Origin: an uncultured Tateyamaria sp.
GTDB lineage: Bacteria; Pseudomonadota; Alphaproteobacteria; Rhodobacterales; Rhodobacteraceae
DNA length: 40,163 nt
Direction of reading: 5' to 3'
NCBI RefSeq assembly: GCF_947503415.1
Contig: NZ_CANNDS010000010.1
Location: 1-40,163 of the forward strand
Shown one piece after another: positions 16,625-25,944 of this stretch. The position numbers and the translations under genes were made by a program. Below the pieces are notes generated by a model. It had not been told where the DNA came from and ran no database searches. It saw only the letters and a list, made by a program, of their open reading frames with translations. How positions within the stretch are numbered: the first letter of the stretch is position 1; each line of letters starts with the position of its first letter.

Positions 16625-18172
16625 TCAGTGATCCTCCTTCTTGGTCGGTGTGCTCAGTTTCCCGGGCGTTTCAACCACCGTCGCGATATAGGCGTCCGGA
16701 GCAAACAGCGTCGCCGCCATCCGCGTGGTATAGCCGTGGACCTGTCCCGCAAACACCGTATGGGCCACCAGAAGTGTGACCAAACCACCCGCAGCCACCG
16801 AGGACAGGATGCTTGGCCCCGTGCCCGGCACGGCATCGGCCGGTGCCTCGATGCTATGCGCTTTCCAGAAGACCACGCTGCCCGCACGGGCGAACCCCAG
16901 AATGCTGATCAGGCTCGAAATCAGGACAATCGCCCAGATCCACGCCACCTGATCCGACGCAAAGCCCGCATCAAGCACCAGAAGTTTGCCCAGAAAGCCC
17001 GACAGCGGCGGCAGGCCCGCCATGGCAATCGCACCCATAAAGAACATGCCCGACACCAGCACCGTGCCCGCCATCGGTGCCTGCGCCGTCAGGTCCACGG
17101 ACCCGCGCGCATTCCGCACCATGTCGGCAATCAGGAACAACAGCGCCCCCGCCAGTGTCGAGTGGATGATGTAATAAAGCGCCGCCGCAATGCTTTCCGG
17201 CGTGAACAGCGCAATCGACACCATGACCATGCCCATCGACCCGATAACGGAGAACGCGACCAAACGATCAAGCTTTTTCGCGGCCAACACGCCCACCATG
17301 CCGATGGCAAGGGACACAAGGGCGGCCGGCAGCAGCCATTGACCATGCAGGCCCGCTGTCGCCTCAAGCTCTGGCGGGAAGACCATCGTGTAGACGCGGA
17401 TGATGGCGTATGCGCCGATCTTGGTCATGATGGCAAACAGGGCTGCGACCGGCCCCGGCGCTTCGGCATAGCTGGACGGCAGCCAGAAGTGCAGCGGCAC
17501 AAGGGCGGCCTTGATGGCAAAGACCAGCAGCAGCAGGACAGCGGCAAGCCGGATGCCCACCGTTTCCTCCGGGCTGATCTGCGTCACACGCTGCGCGAGG
17601 TCGGCCATGTTGAGCGTGCCGGTCTCGGCATAGATGGCACCCAGCGCGAACAGGAACAGGGTCGAGCCGATCAGGTTGAAGAGCACATATTGCACGCCTG
17701 CCTGTAGCCGCGCGTTGCCGCCCGAGTGGATCATCAAACCGTAGGACGCGATCAGCAGCACTTCGAAGAAAACGAAGAGGTTGAAGAGGTCGCCCGTCAG
17801 GAACGCGCCCAGAATGCCCATGAGCTGAAACTGGAACAGCGGGTGGAAGTGCTTGCCCATGTTGTCGCAGCCCGACCCAATGGCATAGAGCAGCACAAAA
17901 AGCGACAGGACCGCCGTCAGCAACACCATCATGGTCGAGAGCTGATCCCCCACCAGAACGATGCCAAAGGGCGCGGCCCAGTCGCCAAGCTGATAGAGCA
18001 GAACCGTGCCATCCGACACGTGCCACGCCAACGCGGCCGCAATCACCACCTGAGCGACCACACCGGCCAGCGAAAACGCCCGCTGGATCGTGATGTGGTA
18101 TCGCGCGGCCAGTACGATGAAAGGGGCCAAGAGCGCAGGCAGGATGATGGGGGCAATGAGCCAATGGGTCAT
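16625..18172 (-). CDS. mrpD: Mrp Na+/H+ antiporter subunit D
   Basis: A 515-residue proton-translocating subunit related to complex I NuoM/NuoN, with about 14 segments. The conserved FFEVLLIASYGLM (Glu in a membrane segment), the Lys in AIKAALVPLHFWLPSSYAEA and the later HSTLAGALLFLIADMV lie where family functional residues are expected. It overlaps mrpC by 4 bases. It works with the MrpA half to exchange Na+ for H+. Confidence 0.94.
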   Translation of the reverse strand: MTHWLIAPIILPALLAPFIVLAARYHITIQRAFSLAGVVAQVVIAAALAWHVSDGTVLLYQLGDWAAPFGIVLVGDQLSTMMVLLTAVLSLFVLLYAIGSGCDNMGKHFHPLFQFQLMGILGAFLTGDLFNLFVFFEVLLIASYGLMIHSGGNARLQAGVQYVLFNLIGSTLFLFALGAIYAETGTLNMADLAQRVTQISPEETVGIRLAAVLLLLVFAIKAALVPLHFWLPSSYAEAPGPVAALFAIMTKIGAYAIIRVYTMVFPPELEATAGLHGQWLLPAALVSLAIGMVGVLAAKKLDRLVAFSVIGSMGMVMVSIALFTPESIAAALYYIIHSTLAGALLFLIADMVRNARGSVDLTAQAPMAGTVLVSGMFFMGAIAMAGLPPLSGFLGKLLVLDAGFASDQVAWIWAIVLISSLISILGFARAGSVVFWKAHSIEAPADAVPGTGPSILSSVAAGGLVTLLVAHTVFAGQVHGYTTRMAATLFAPDAYIATVVETPGKLSTPTKKEDH

Positions 18173-18528
18173 GGCTGATCCTCCACCGGGGTACTGTCGT
18201 GATCGTGCGGGCCGTCATCGACGTGATCGTCATCCGACCCAAGGAAAGCACCCAGACCGATCATCACAACAACCGCCGTCATCCCGAACGAAATCACGAT
18301 GGCCGTCAGCACCAGCGCCTGCGGCAGCGGGTCGGCATAGGCATCCATGCCGTCGCGCAACACCGGTGGCGCGCCCACAACAAGGCGACCGGAGGTGAAC
18401 AGGAACACGTTCACCGCATAGGTCAGCAGCGAAATGCCAAGGATCACCGGGAACGTACGCAGACGCAGCAGAAGGTAGATGCCACCGGCGGTCATGACCC
18501 CGATGACGCAAGCCACAAGCAATTCCAT
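18169..18528 (-). CDS. mrpC: Mrp Na+/H+ antiporter subunit C
   Basis: A 119-residue NuoK-like protein with three membrane segments and ILGISLLTYAVNVFLFTSGR and DPLPQALVLTAIVISFGMTA, both strong MrpC blocks. An acidic, His-rich tail (DDDHVDDGPHDHDS) might bind cations and is longer than in some homologues. Its ATG overlaps the mrpA/B stop. Confidence 0.93.
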   Translation of the reverse strand: MELLVACVIGVMTAGGIYLLLRLRTFPVILGISLLTYAVNVFLFTSGRLVVGAPPVLRDGMDAYADPLPQALVLTAIVISFGMTAVVVMIGLGAFLGSDDDHVDDGPHDHDSTPVEDQP

Positions 18529-21395
18529 TATGCGGCCCCCCCTGCTTCGTTTGCGGCGGCATCCCGTGACGGATCAATGTCCATCGGATGCTCGCTTTCG
18601 TCGTAATGCGCCCGCCGCGCAAGGCGCGAGAAGCTTTCAAGTGACAGCATCACTGCGCCCACAACCGCCAGGAACACACCCAGATCGAACAGGGCGGCAG
18701 TTGCCAGTTCAAACTCGTTGAAGGGTGGGATGCGCACATAGGTGAAGTCGGACGTCAGGAACGGTTTGCTGACAAACCACGACCCGATGCCGGTCAGGCC
18801 CGCGATCAGAACCCCTGCCCCGATCACCCCATGATAGGGATAGCGCAGCCTTGCGGATGTCCAGGCAAAGCCGCTCGCCATGTACTGCATCACCACGCCA
18901 ATCGACACGACAAGGCCCGAGATAAAGCCACCGCCCGGTTCATTGTGGCCGCGCAGGAAGATGTAGAACCCAACCAGCAGCACAACGGGCAACAGAACAC
19001 GCGTCAGTACGACCATCATCATCGGGTGCACGTCGCCGGCCCGCGCCTGATCCAGCTTGCGGTTCAGCAGACGCGCCCGCACGGGGCCATCCAGCAACGT
19101 CTCGGTCAGGGCATAGATCAGCAGGGCCGCGATGCCGAGCACGATAATCTCGCCATAGGTGTCAAAGCCCCGGAAATCGACAAGGATCACGTTGACCACA
19201 TTGGTGCCCCCGCCCCCCTTGTACGAATTGGCGAGGTGGAACTCAGAGATCGGGGCCACCACCGCGTCGCGCAGCATATAGTGGTAGGCCATGGCAAAGG
19301 CCGCCAGCCCGCCCACAATGGCCACACCCCCATCGCGCACACGGCGCAGCAGGGTGCTTTCCACCGGGGTGCGTTTCGGCAGGAAGTTCAGGGCCAGCAG
19401 CAGCAGGATGATCGTCACCACCTCGACCGTGAACTGCGTCATGGCAAGGTCAGGCGCGCTGAGCAGCACAAAGCCGATGGACACCATCAGGCCCACGATC
19501 CCGATCAGGATCAACGACAACAGGCGATTGCGGTGCATCAGAACAAGGCCCGCAACAGCCGTCACCAGCATCAGGCCCGTCGCCACGTGCACGGGCCCCA
19601 CGGCCTGCAATTCGCGCGTTGGCGGCGCGATGGTGCCGGTTGTCCACGCATAGCCGCCCGCGACGATGATCGTTGCAACACCGATCAGCGCATACCGCGA
19701 AAACGCGCCATTGTGCAGGCCAAGGATGACCCAGCGGGCCACACCTGCGGCACTTTCGATCAACCCTTCGAAGATCACCTTCGCCTCGGGACGCGGGGTG
19801 TTGTCCCACGCCGCCAAAAGCGGCTTGAACAGCAAGAGCACCAGCAGACCACCGACGACAGCGGCCATCGACATGAACAGCGCAGGCACCAGACCGTGCC
19901 AGATCTTGAAATAGGCTTTGGGCACCTCGCCCGCCTCACCCAGCACCGATGCCGTGATCAGCTTTACAAACGGTTCCGCCACGAACGGGGCCACACCAAT
20001 CACGATCACAGGAACGATCAGCAACGCAGGCGGCAGCCACAGCCCGGTGGGCGGATCATGCGGCTTGGCCGGATAGTCGTCGCGCACGGGGCCAAGAAAG
20101 ACGTGACCGATCAGACGGAAGCAATAGGCGGCAGAGAAAAGCGATCCGACAGTGGCAAGGATCGGCACAAGGTTGGGAATGCCGAAAAGGGTCGTGTGCG
20201 TCGCCTCTTCCAGCATCATTTCCTTGGACAGGAAGCCGTTCAGGAACGGAATACCCGCCATCGACAGCGCGGCCAGCGTCGCAATGACAAAGGTGATGGG
20301 CATCAGCTTGCGCAGGCCCCCCAACCGCCGGATGTCGCGGGTATGCGCCTCGTGATCAATGATCCCGGCGGACATGAACAGCGCCGCCTTGAACGTCGCG
20401 TGGTTCAGAATGTGAAAGATCGCGGCCATGGCACCAAAGGGCGTGCCCGTGCCCAAAAGCATCGTGATCAGGCCCAGATGGCTGACGGTCGAAAAGGCCA
20501 GCAGCGCCTTGAGGTCGTGTTTGAACAGCGCAATGACCGCGGCCAGCACCATCGTGATCAGACCGGCGGTGGTGACAATCACGAACCACTCGGGCGTGCC
20601 CGCCAGCACAGGCCACATGCGGGCCATCAGGAAAATGCCCGCCTTCACCATCGTGGCGGAGTGCAGGTAGGCCGACACAGGCGTGGGGGCCGCCATCGCG
20701 TGCGGCAGCCAGAAATGGAACGGGAACTGCGCCGACTTGGTGAAACAGCCCAGCAGGATCAGGATCAGCGCAGGCAGGTACAGCGGGCTTTCCTGGATCA
20801 ATTCACGGTTCTGCAGAATGACGCTCAGATCATAGCTGCCCGCGATCTGGCCAAGGATCAGCATACCCCCGACCATGGCAAGGCCACCCATGCCGGTCAC
20901 GGTCAACGCCATCCGCGCGCCCTGCCGCCCCTCGGGCAGATGTTTCCAGAACCCGATCAGCAGGAAGGATGACAGCGACGTAAGCTCCCAGAAAATCAAC
21001 AAAAGCAGGATGTTGTCGGACAGCACGATGCCGACCATCGCGCCCTGAAACAGCAGCAGATAGGTGAAAAACTCACCCATATGATCATCACGGCTGAGGT
21101 AGTGCCTTGCATAGGCGATGATCAGCAGGCCAATGCCAAGGATCAGCAGTGCAAAGAAAAAGCCAAGCCCATCCAGCATCAAGGTCAGGTTCAACCCAAG
21201 CTCGGGCATCCAGATGATCCGGGCGGTCAGAACCTCACCGGCCAGAACGGACGGCAGATTTGTCAGCAAGCCCAGAAAGGCCGCCAGCGATACGGTGAAT
21301 GTCACCCCCGCACATGCGGCACGACCCGCCGTGTACATGAGCCCCGGTAAAAGCGCGCCAAGAAATGGTAAGGCAACGATAATAAATAGGGACAC
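18528..21395 (-). CDS. mrpA: Mrp Na+/H+ antiporter fused subunit A/B
   Basis: A 955-residue protein joining MrpA (NuoL-like, about residues 1-780) with an MrpB domain (about 800-930, VLTRVLLPVVLLVGFYIFL then GHNEPGGGFISGLV). This fusion is usual in alphaproteobacteria. Conserved blocks include FWELTSLSSFLLIGFW, the Lys in CFTKSAQFPFHFWLPHAM and HATFKAALFMSAGIIDHE. The start is GTG with AAGGAG six bases away. A TTGACT/ACTTAT pair (21527-21499 on the minus strand) is a weak candidate housekeeping promoter. No EcfG site is present, so Mrp may not belong to the stress regulon. Mrp gives Na+ and alkali tolerance. Confidence 0.94.
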   Translation of the reverse strand: MSLFIIVALPFLGALLPGLMYTAGRAACAGVTFTVSLAAFLGLLTNLPSVLAGEVLTARIIWMPELGLNLTLMLDGLGFFFALLILGIGLLIIAYARHYLSRDDHMGEFFTYLLLFQGAMVGIVLSDNILLLLIFWELTSLSSFLLIGFWKHLPEGRQGARMALTVTGMGGLAMVGGMLILGQIAGSYDLSVILQNRELIQESPLYLPALILILLGCFTKSAQFPFHFWLPHAMAAPTPVSAYLHSATMVKAGIFLMARMWPVLAGTPEWFVIVTTAGLITMVLAAVIALFKHDLKALLAFSTVSHLGLITMLLGTGTPFGAMAAIFHILNHATFKAALFMSAGIIDHEAHTRDIRRLGGLRKLMPITFVIATLAALSMAGIPFLNGFLSKEMMLEEATHTTLFGIPNLVPILATVGSLFSAAYCFRLIGHVFLGPVRDDYPAKPHDPPTGLWLPPALLIVPVIVIGVAPFVAEPFVKLITASVLGEAGEVPKAYFKIWHGLVPALFMSMAAVVGGLLVLLLFKPLLAAWDNTPRPEAKVIFEGLIESAAGVARWVILGLHNGAFSRYALIGVATIIVAGGYAWTTGTIAPPTRELQAVGPVHVATGLMLVTAVAGLVLMHRNRLLSLILIGIVGLMVSIGFVLLSAPDLAMTQFTVEVVTIILLLLALNFLPKRTPVESTLLRRVRDGGVAIVGGLAAFAMAYHYMLRDAVVAPISEFHLANSYKGGGGTNVVNVILVDFRGFDTYGEIIVLGIAALLIYALTETLLDGPVRARLLNRKLDQARAGDVHPMMMVVLTRVLLPVVLLVGFYIFLRGHNEPGGGFISGLVVSIGVVMQYMASGFAWTSARLRYPYHGVIGAGVLIAGLTGIGSWFVSKPFLTSDFTYVRIPPFNEFELATAALFDLGVFLAVVGAVMLSLESFSRLARRAHYDESEHPMDIDPSRDAAANEAGGAA

Positions 21396-21624
21396 GCGAA
21401 CTCCTTAACGTGACGTGGCTCAATGGCATGTCTGTCTATGAAACACCAAGAACGCAACGCGAATGGGCATGCGTTTTGTGACACATACAGACCTCGTCAT
21501 AAGTTGTTTCGAAAGGCCGGGAGTCAAGGGCAGGAGGGCCAATACCGTACCCGGTTGCGTGCGATTTCTACAATGCGGGCACAGCGCATACGTTCAGCCG
21601 CCCTTTGCCGGGCGGACAAACGAA

Positions 21625-21663
21625 AACCGCCGCGCGCTCTGTGTCAGAGCGGCGCGGCGGCTT
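21625..21663 (-). terminator. Terminator downstream of csbD
   Basis: A long GC-rich hairpin with one bulge: minus-strand GCCGCCGCGCCGCTCT pairs with AGAGCGCGCGGCGG around a short loop. TTTTCGTTTG follows on the minus strand. It lies 18 bp beyond the csbD stop. Confidence 0.7.
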
Positions 21664-21681
21664 GTTCGGTCTGATGCCTGA

Positions 21682-21879
21682 TCAGACTTTATCGAGAATA
21701 CGGTCCACGGCGGCGCGGGCCTCGTCCTTGGTCTTGCCAAGTTTCTGTTGCATCACGCCTTCCAGCTGGTTGCGGTCGCCCTTGGCCTGCTCGATCTCGT
21801 CGTCGGTCAGATCACCATAGGCCTCTTGAAGGTGGCCTTTGATCTCGGTCCATTTGCCGATCATACGGTCTTTGTCCAT
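21682..21879 (-). CDS. CsbD family stress protein
   Basis: A 65-residue hydrophilic protein from the ATG at 21879: MDKDRMIGKWTEIKGHLQEA, then YGDLTDDEIEQAKGDRNQLEG, the CsbD fold pattern. The longer frame to 21915 lacks a ribosome site, whereas AAAGGAGA precedes this ATG. CsbD proteins are general stress proteins of unknown mechanism (sigma-B dependent in Bacillus). A perfect EcfG promoter stands 34 bp upstream, so the alphaproteobacterial counterpart controls it here. Confidence 0.93.
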   Translation of the reverse strand: MDKDRMIGKWTEIKGHLQEAYGDLTDDEIEQAKGDRNQLEGVMQQKLGKTKDEARAAVDRILDKV

Positions 21880-21913
21880 GACAGGTCTCCTTTCCAATGT
21901 GGTCTGGTGAACC

Positions 21914-21938
21914 AACGTGCAGGACCGCCCAAGGTTCC
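21914..21938 (-). promoter_or_regulatory. EcfG promoter, perfect, N16, for csbD
   Basis: GGAAC (21938-21934), 16 bases, CGTT (21917-21914) on the minus strand, between the phospholipase D stop and csbD. Confidence 0.88.
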
Positions 21939-21957
21939 AAAAAGATGCGGGTCGGGC

Positions 21958-23445
21958 TCAGACCATATCGTCCGTGACAAGGGGCAACGGCTGCGCCTCG
22001 GCGCTGTGGGTCTGCAGATCGTGCGACACCAGAAATCCCGTCCGCTTTTCGGGGTGACACTTGTCATTGCGCGCGATTTCAGCCTGCCAGATCGGCTGCA
22101 TCTGCTGCGGGTCGGTCCATTCTCCGGACAACTGCGTCCGCCACCAATGCTGGTGAACAGCGTCGCGCAGGATGGCGATGCGGGCGGGGTCGGTGATGGC
22201 AACACCGGCTTCGGTGTCCCAACGCAACGACCGCCCGTTCAGATTGGCAGACCCGACCATCGCAAAATCGGTGTCCTGCACCAGCACCTTGTTGTGCACG
22301 TAGATGATGGGCGACCCGGCACGGGTGCCGGGCGTGTCGCGGGCGGCCATGACGGGGCGCACAGGCGTAGCAATGGTCGCACGCTTGCCGAACCCGTCGC
22401 GAATAAGGCCAAGCGCGTCTTTCTCAAGCGCGAGGCCATAGCGGGTTTCCAGACCCAACTCATCGGGCGCATCAAAGGCGGCTTCCTCGGGCGCGGCGGG
22501 CAGGATCATGATCAGGGACAGGTCCGGCCGGTCAGTGGCCGCCCGTGCCAACGCATCCGCAATGACACGCGACCGGATGAACTGCGTTTCGATATAGATC
22601 AGGTGCCGTGCCGCAGTGATCGCCTTCAGATGCGCCTCTTCCAGTTCGGACACCAGCGTGCGGGGCGACAGAAAGGGCAGCTTGAACCGCCGGTCAGCAG
22701 ACAGGGTGCGCCGCAAATGCGTGACCTCAGCCGGTGGCTGGCGCCCATGCACGACATCATCGAAACACTGCAAATGCTGCTTGGCCTCGGCCACGACAGG
22801 ATCGTTGCGCACGATCACCTGCACATCCGACCACGTCTCGTGGGCGGGTCGGTCGTGGTCCGGCGTGTCAAAGCGGCGGTCGTTCAGGTCCAGTCCACCG
22901 ATATACAATGTATCATCGTCGATCACGGCAAGCTTCTGGTGGTGGGTAACAGTGTGCAGGCCCGGTATGCCCTGATCCACGCCCGGCGCTTCGGCGCGGG
23001 CCGCGTTCTTCAAGGCCGCGCGCTGCGCCTTGGCCCGGCGCAGGCTGACAGGCAGAAAGGCAAGCCACGGCACCATCCCCGGCGTTGCCGGATGCAAGGC
23101 CGGACGCACATGCACCCGATCCTGCGGCACATCAGCCGCCTCGACCAACGCGGCGCCCTGCTTGACCGTGGCCCAGGCCAATTGGTGCAGTTCGGTGGCA
23201 TAGATCGGATCGAAATCACTGATCGTCAGATCCAGCGTCACACCCCGGCGCAACACATGGACCAGCAGGTCGAACCACGTCTCGCCTATGGCGCGGGCGT
23301 CATCACTGACCAGACGTGTACGCATGTCGAAAATGCGGAATCCGCCCGTAATGGACGTGCGTGCATCCAGCACCGCCTTTTCGAACGCGGCAAAAGCCTC
23401 GTTCGCGGCGACGAAAACTTCGAAATCAGGCGGCGACGCTGGCAT
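21958..23445 (-). CDS. Phospholipase D family protein (two HKD motifs)
   Basis: A 495-residue protein from the ATG at 23445. The first HKD motif is HHQKLAVIDD (His169, Lys171, Asp176) followed by YIGGLDLNDRRFD. The second is VHNKVLVQDTDFAMVGSANL (His384, Lys386, Asp391). The spacing and GG/GS-N elements are those of eukaryote-like phospholipase D, which hydrolyses or transfers phosphatidyl groups. No signal peptide is evident, so it may be cytoplasmic or membrane-peripheral. It starts inside the 3' end of the sensor kinase gene (20-nt overlap), which implies translational coupling to the GSR operon. The longer frame upstream would run 93 nt further into the kinase and is not favoured. Confidence 0.88.
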   Translation of the reverse strand: MPASPPDFEVFVAANEAFAAFEKAVLDARTSITGGFRIFDMRTRLVSDDARAIGETWFDLLVHVLRRGVTLDLTISDFDPIYATELHQLAWATVKQGAALVEAADVPQDRVHVRPALHPATPGMVPWLAFLPVSLRRAKAQRAALKNAARAEAPGVDQGIPGLHTVTHHQKLAVIDDDTLYIGGLDLNDRRFDTPDHDRPAHETWSDVQVIVRNDPVVAEAKQHLQCFDDVVHGRQPPAEVTHLRRTLSADRRFKLPFLSPRTLVSELEEAHLKAITAARHLIYIETQFIRSRVIADALARAATDRPDLSLIMILPAAPEEAAFDAPDELGLETRYGLALEKDALGLIRDGFGKRATIATPVRPVMAARDTPGTRAGSPIIYVHNKVLVQDTDFAMVGSANLNGRSLRWDTEAGVAITDPARIAILRDAVHQHWWRTQLSGEWTDPQQMQPIWQAEIARNDKCHPEKRTGFLVSHDLQTHSAEAQPLPLVTDDMV

Positions 23446-25168
23446 CGGTCTCGCTTTTTGCGGGGGCGGCTGTAAATCCCTGCACCTTGAACCGCAGGAC
23501 ATGGACGAACGTGCCGTTGGTGTCATCGACGTCGACATCGCCTTCCAACTGGCGGCAGAAGGCGGTCATCAGCTTGGTTCCAAGACCAGTGCTTTCTACT
23601 TCATCCTCGGTGCTTTCCACCAGCGGCGTACCGGTCGAATTCTCGATCTTCAGGGACACGTCCCCTGCCCCGTCATGGGTCAACGTGATCTTGATATAGG
23701 GCGCGTCGGAACCGTTGCGGCCCACATACTTGACGGCATTGGTCAGCGCCTCGGCAGCCCACATGGACAAGGGGACGGCCTGATCCGGGTAAAGCATCAC
23801 GGACGCCAGGTCAGTTTCAATGGTCAGATCGCGACTGGGCAACATGGCGGAAAACTCCGACACCACAGCGCCGACCAGATCATGCGCATCTACTTGCGAG
23901 GTTTCGGGCTGCGTATACAGCGACCGGTGCAACGTCGCGAGGCCACGCACCCGGCGCTGCAAGCCGCTCAGCACTTCGCGTGCCTCGGCAGTGCGGGCAC
24001 TGCGGGCTTGCAGGTTCATGATCGACGCGATCATTTGCAGGTTGTTCTTCACCCGGTGATGCACTTCGCGCAGCAGAACCTCCTTGTCGTGCAGATCGGT
24101 CATCTGCCGCGCCTCGGCTTCTGTGATCAGCAGCGCCATGCGGTTGAAGGCGCGTTCGGCGTCTTTGAACTCGTTTGGCGCGTCCTCAAGGGTCAGGCCC
24201 TGCATAGTGCGCTCCCCCAACGCAAACTGGCGCATGGCCGATCGCAATTCGCGCAGGTGACGCAGCACCAGCCGGTTGAGGCCCAGATACGCAACCAGCA
24301 TGCTTGCAACCCACATGATCACGGCAAACAGCATCGGGGTCATGACACGCACCCACGACCCATCGTCGATCAGAGTCGCGCGGGGCCAACTGCCGACGAC
24401 AACATAACTGTCCGCGGCTGTCGACGCGACAGAGAACAGGCGCGTCTGACCGTTTGTGTCCTTGGCGGCAAAGGTGGTGCCAGCGCGCCCGACCATCTCG
24501 AGCGGGTCAATGTCGGCGGGCATGAATTGGGCAGCCCCGGTATCAGGGGCGTCGATGTCGAACACCTCGCCTGATGTGCTGATCGCGCCCAGGACAAAGC
24601 CCCGGTCGACAGCCGACGCCTGCGCCTTGGACTTGACCGTTGCCTCCGGGATCGACAGCGACACGAAACCAAGCAGCGTGTCCGCGTCGAAGACGGGCAC
24701 GCTCACCACGACAACGGCCTCTCCGCTGACGGCGCCGTCGCTGTTGACTTCCACATACACGTCGGCCCGGTCGATGGCGTCCTGCAGCGTCTCGTAATCG
24801 GAAAAGTCGATGGTCAGGTCGCCTGCGCTGCTGCACTCCATCATGCCATTGACAGGAATGTATCCGGCAAAGGCGTATCCGGGGTTCCGCTCAAGAAAGC
24901 CAGCCATGGATGTGCGACACGTGTCGAGGTCGGAAAACCGGGCCATTACGGCCAATCCCAGACCGGCGCCAATGGCCTGCTGCACAAGCTCGCGCTGCCG
25001 CACGGCGGCGGCAGCGGTCATGTCCAGCATCACCTGGCGGCTGAACTCCCGGGTTTCCTCGACGACGCGAAATGTCTGCCAAAGGGCGATCAATCCCAGG
25101 GGAAACAGCGCCAGAAGCATCAACAGGACAAGTCGCGTCCGAAGCCCGCCAAAGGACGGCAGGCGCAT
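23426..25168 (-). CDS. Membrane sensor histidine kinase, HisKA_2 type, of the general stress response
   Basis: A 580-residue protein: membrane segment 1 (about 12-30), a periplasmic sensor domain of about 240 residues (Cache-like by size and strand pattern), membrane segment 2 (about 275-297), a HAMP-like linker, the HisKA_2 H-box EVHHRVKNNLQ (His370/371) and a HATPase domain with EALTNAVKYV (N box) and GLGTKLM (G box). Such kinases phosphorylate PhyR in alphaproteobacteria. Its ATG overlaps the ecfG stop by 1 nt (TAATG), so it belongs to the nepR-ecfG operon. The sensed signal is unknown. Confidence 0.9.
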   Translation of the reverse strand: MRLPSFGGLRTRLVLLMLLALFPLGLIALWQTFRVVEETREFSRQVMLDMTAAAAVRQRELVQQAIGAGLGLAVMARFSDLDTCRTSMAGFLERNPGYAFAGYIPVNGMMECSSAGDLTIDFSDYETLQDAIDRADVYVEVNSDGAVSGEAVVVVSVPVFDADTLLGFVSLSIPEATVKSKAQASAVDRGFVLGAISTSGEVFDIDAPDTGAAQFMPADIDPLEMVGRAGTTFAAKDTNGQTRLFSVASTAADSYVVVGSWPRATLIDDGSWVRVMTPMLFAVIMWVASMLVAYLGLNRLVLRHLRELRSAMRQFALGERTMQGLTLEDAPNEFKDAERAFNRMALLITEAEARQMTDLHDKEVLLREVHHRVKNNLQMIASIMNLQARSARTAEAREVLSGLQRRVRGLATLHRSLYTQPETSQVDAHDLVGAVVSEFSAMLPSRDLTIETDLASVMLYPDQAVPLSMWAAEALTNAVKYVGRNGSDAPYIKITLTHDGAGDVSLKIENSTGTPLVESTEDEVESTGLGTKLMTAFCRQLEGDVDVDDTNGTFVHVLRFKVQGFTAAPAKSETDASVAA

Positions 25169-25719
25169 TAGGCGATGCTCTGGTTCATGGTTACGATGCC
25201 TTGCGTCACCACTTCGGTCACTTCCATTGGCTCTTCGTCAGACATGCCCATCAATTCGACCAGACGGGCGCGGCCCCGGTTCACGCGGCTTTTGATTGTG
25301 CCGACGGCAACACCGCAGGTTTCAGCAGCTTCTTCGTAGGAAAAGCCGCCCGCACCGACCAGAACCAACGCCTCGCGTTGCTCTTCCGGCAGCACACCAA
25401 AGGCCGTGTTGAAGTCGCGCATCTGCAAGCGGCCATCGTGATCGGGTTTCTGCGCCAGACCGGCAGACAGTTCGCCCTCGGTGTCCTCGACCTCGCGTTT
25501 CCGCTTGCGGTGATGGGAATAATAGGTGTTGCGCAAGATCGTGAACAGCCACGCACGCATGTTCGTGCCGGGTTGAAAGCTGTCGATATTGCTCCATGCC
25601 TTGACCAACGCATCCTGCACCATGTCATCGGCCAAAGCCGGGTTGCGGGTCAGGCTCATTGCGAAGGCGCGCATTGATCCCAGATGCTCGACAAGCTCGT
25701 CCCTGGGATCAGCGTTCAT
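25168..25719 (-). CDS. ecfG: General stress response ECF sigma factor
   Basis: A 183-residue ECF sigma factor of the EcfG group. Region 2 contains NPALADDMVQDALVKAWSNI and MRAWLFTILRNTYYSHHRKR. Region 4 contains ALVLVGAGGFSYEEAAETCG and VGTIKSRVNRGRARL. The ATG at 25719 overlaps the nepR stop by 11 nt; a longer frame upstream is just nepR read in another frame. EcfG recognises GGAAC-N16/17-CGTT, and nine perfect copies occur on this plasmid. It is held by NepR until PhyR is phosphorylated. Confidence 0.95.
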   Translation of the reverse strand: MNADPRDELVEHLGSMRAFAMSLTRNPALADDMVQDALVKAWSNIDSFQPGTNMRAWLFTILRNTYYSHHRKRKREVEDTEGELSAGLAQKPDHDGRLQMRDFNTAFGVLPEEQREALVLVGAGGFSYEEAAETCGVAVGTIKSRVNRGRARLVELMGMSDEEPMEVTEVVTQGIVTMNQSIA

Positions 25720-25882
25720 CTGTTTTGTCCTTCCCCTTGGTTGTCGCATCCTGCGATCGCAACTGGTCCAAAAGGTCGGTGAAGCGCGTGGGCAATTCCT
25801 GATTGGCCACATCTTCGTAGGCGCGTTTGAGATTCTGATCGATCTCCCGCTCCACTCTTGATGTTTGATCCCGTCGGCTCAT
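25709..25882 (-). CDS. nepR: NepR anti-sigma factor
   Basis: A 57-residue protein that fits NepR precisely: VEREIDQNLKRAYEDVANQ (helix 1), then ELPTRFTDLLDQLRSQ (helix 2), with flexible charged ends. NepR binds EcfG and blocks it; phosphorylated PhyR takes NepR away. It is the first gene of the operon, starts 43 bp after a near-consensus EcfG promoter and overlaps ecfG by 11 nt, which links anti-sigma and sigma amounts. Confidence 0.95.
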   Translation of the reverse strand: MSRRDQTSRVEREIDQNLKRAYEDVANQELPTRFTDLLDQLRSQDATTKGKDKTDER

Positions 25883-25918
25883 TTATCCACCTGCTACTGT
25901 AAAATCTGCATGCACTAT

Positions 25919-25944
25919 GGAACCTAATGCACGGCAAACGCATT
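25919..25944 (+). promoter_or_regulatory. EcfG-like promoter for phyR (GGAAC-N17-CATT)
   Basis: GGAAC (25919-25923), 17 bases, CATT (25941-25944), 40 bp before the phyR ATG. The -10 differs from CGTT by one base. It overlaps the opposing nepR promoter. Confidence 0.7.

Noticed and set aside
18831..20972. 713-codon open frame antisense to mrpA
   Set aside because: Low-complexity His/Gln/Arg translation opposite a strongly conserved antiporter gene.
21748..23475. 575-codon open frame opposite phospholipase D and csbD
   Set aside because: No recognisable domain, and it overlaps the perfect csbD promoter and genes with intact motifs.
23288..24574. 428-codon open frame opposite the sensor kinase
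   Set aside because: Shadow of the kinase reading frame, with no ribosome site or domain.
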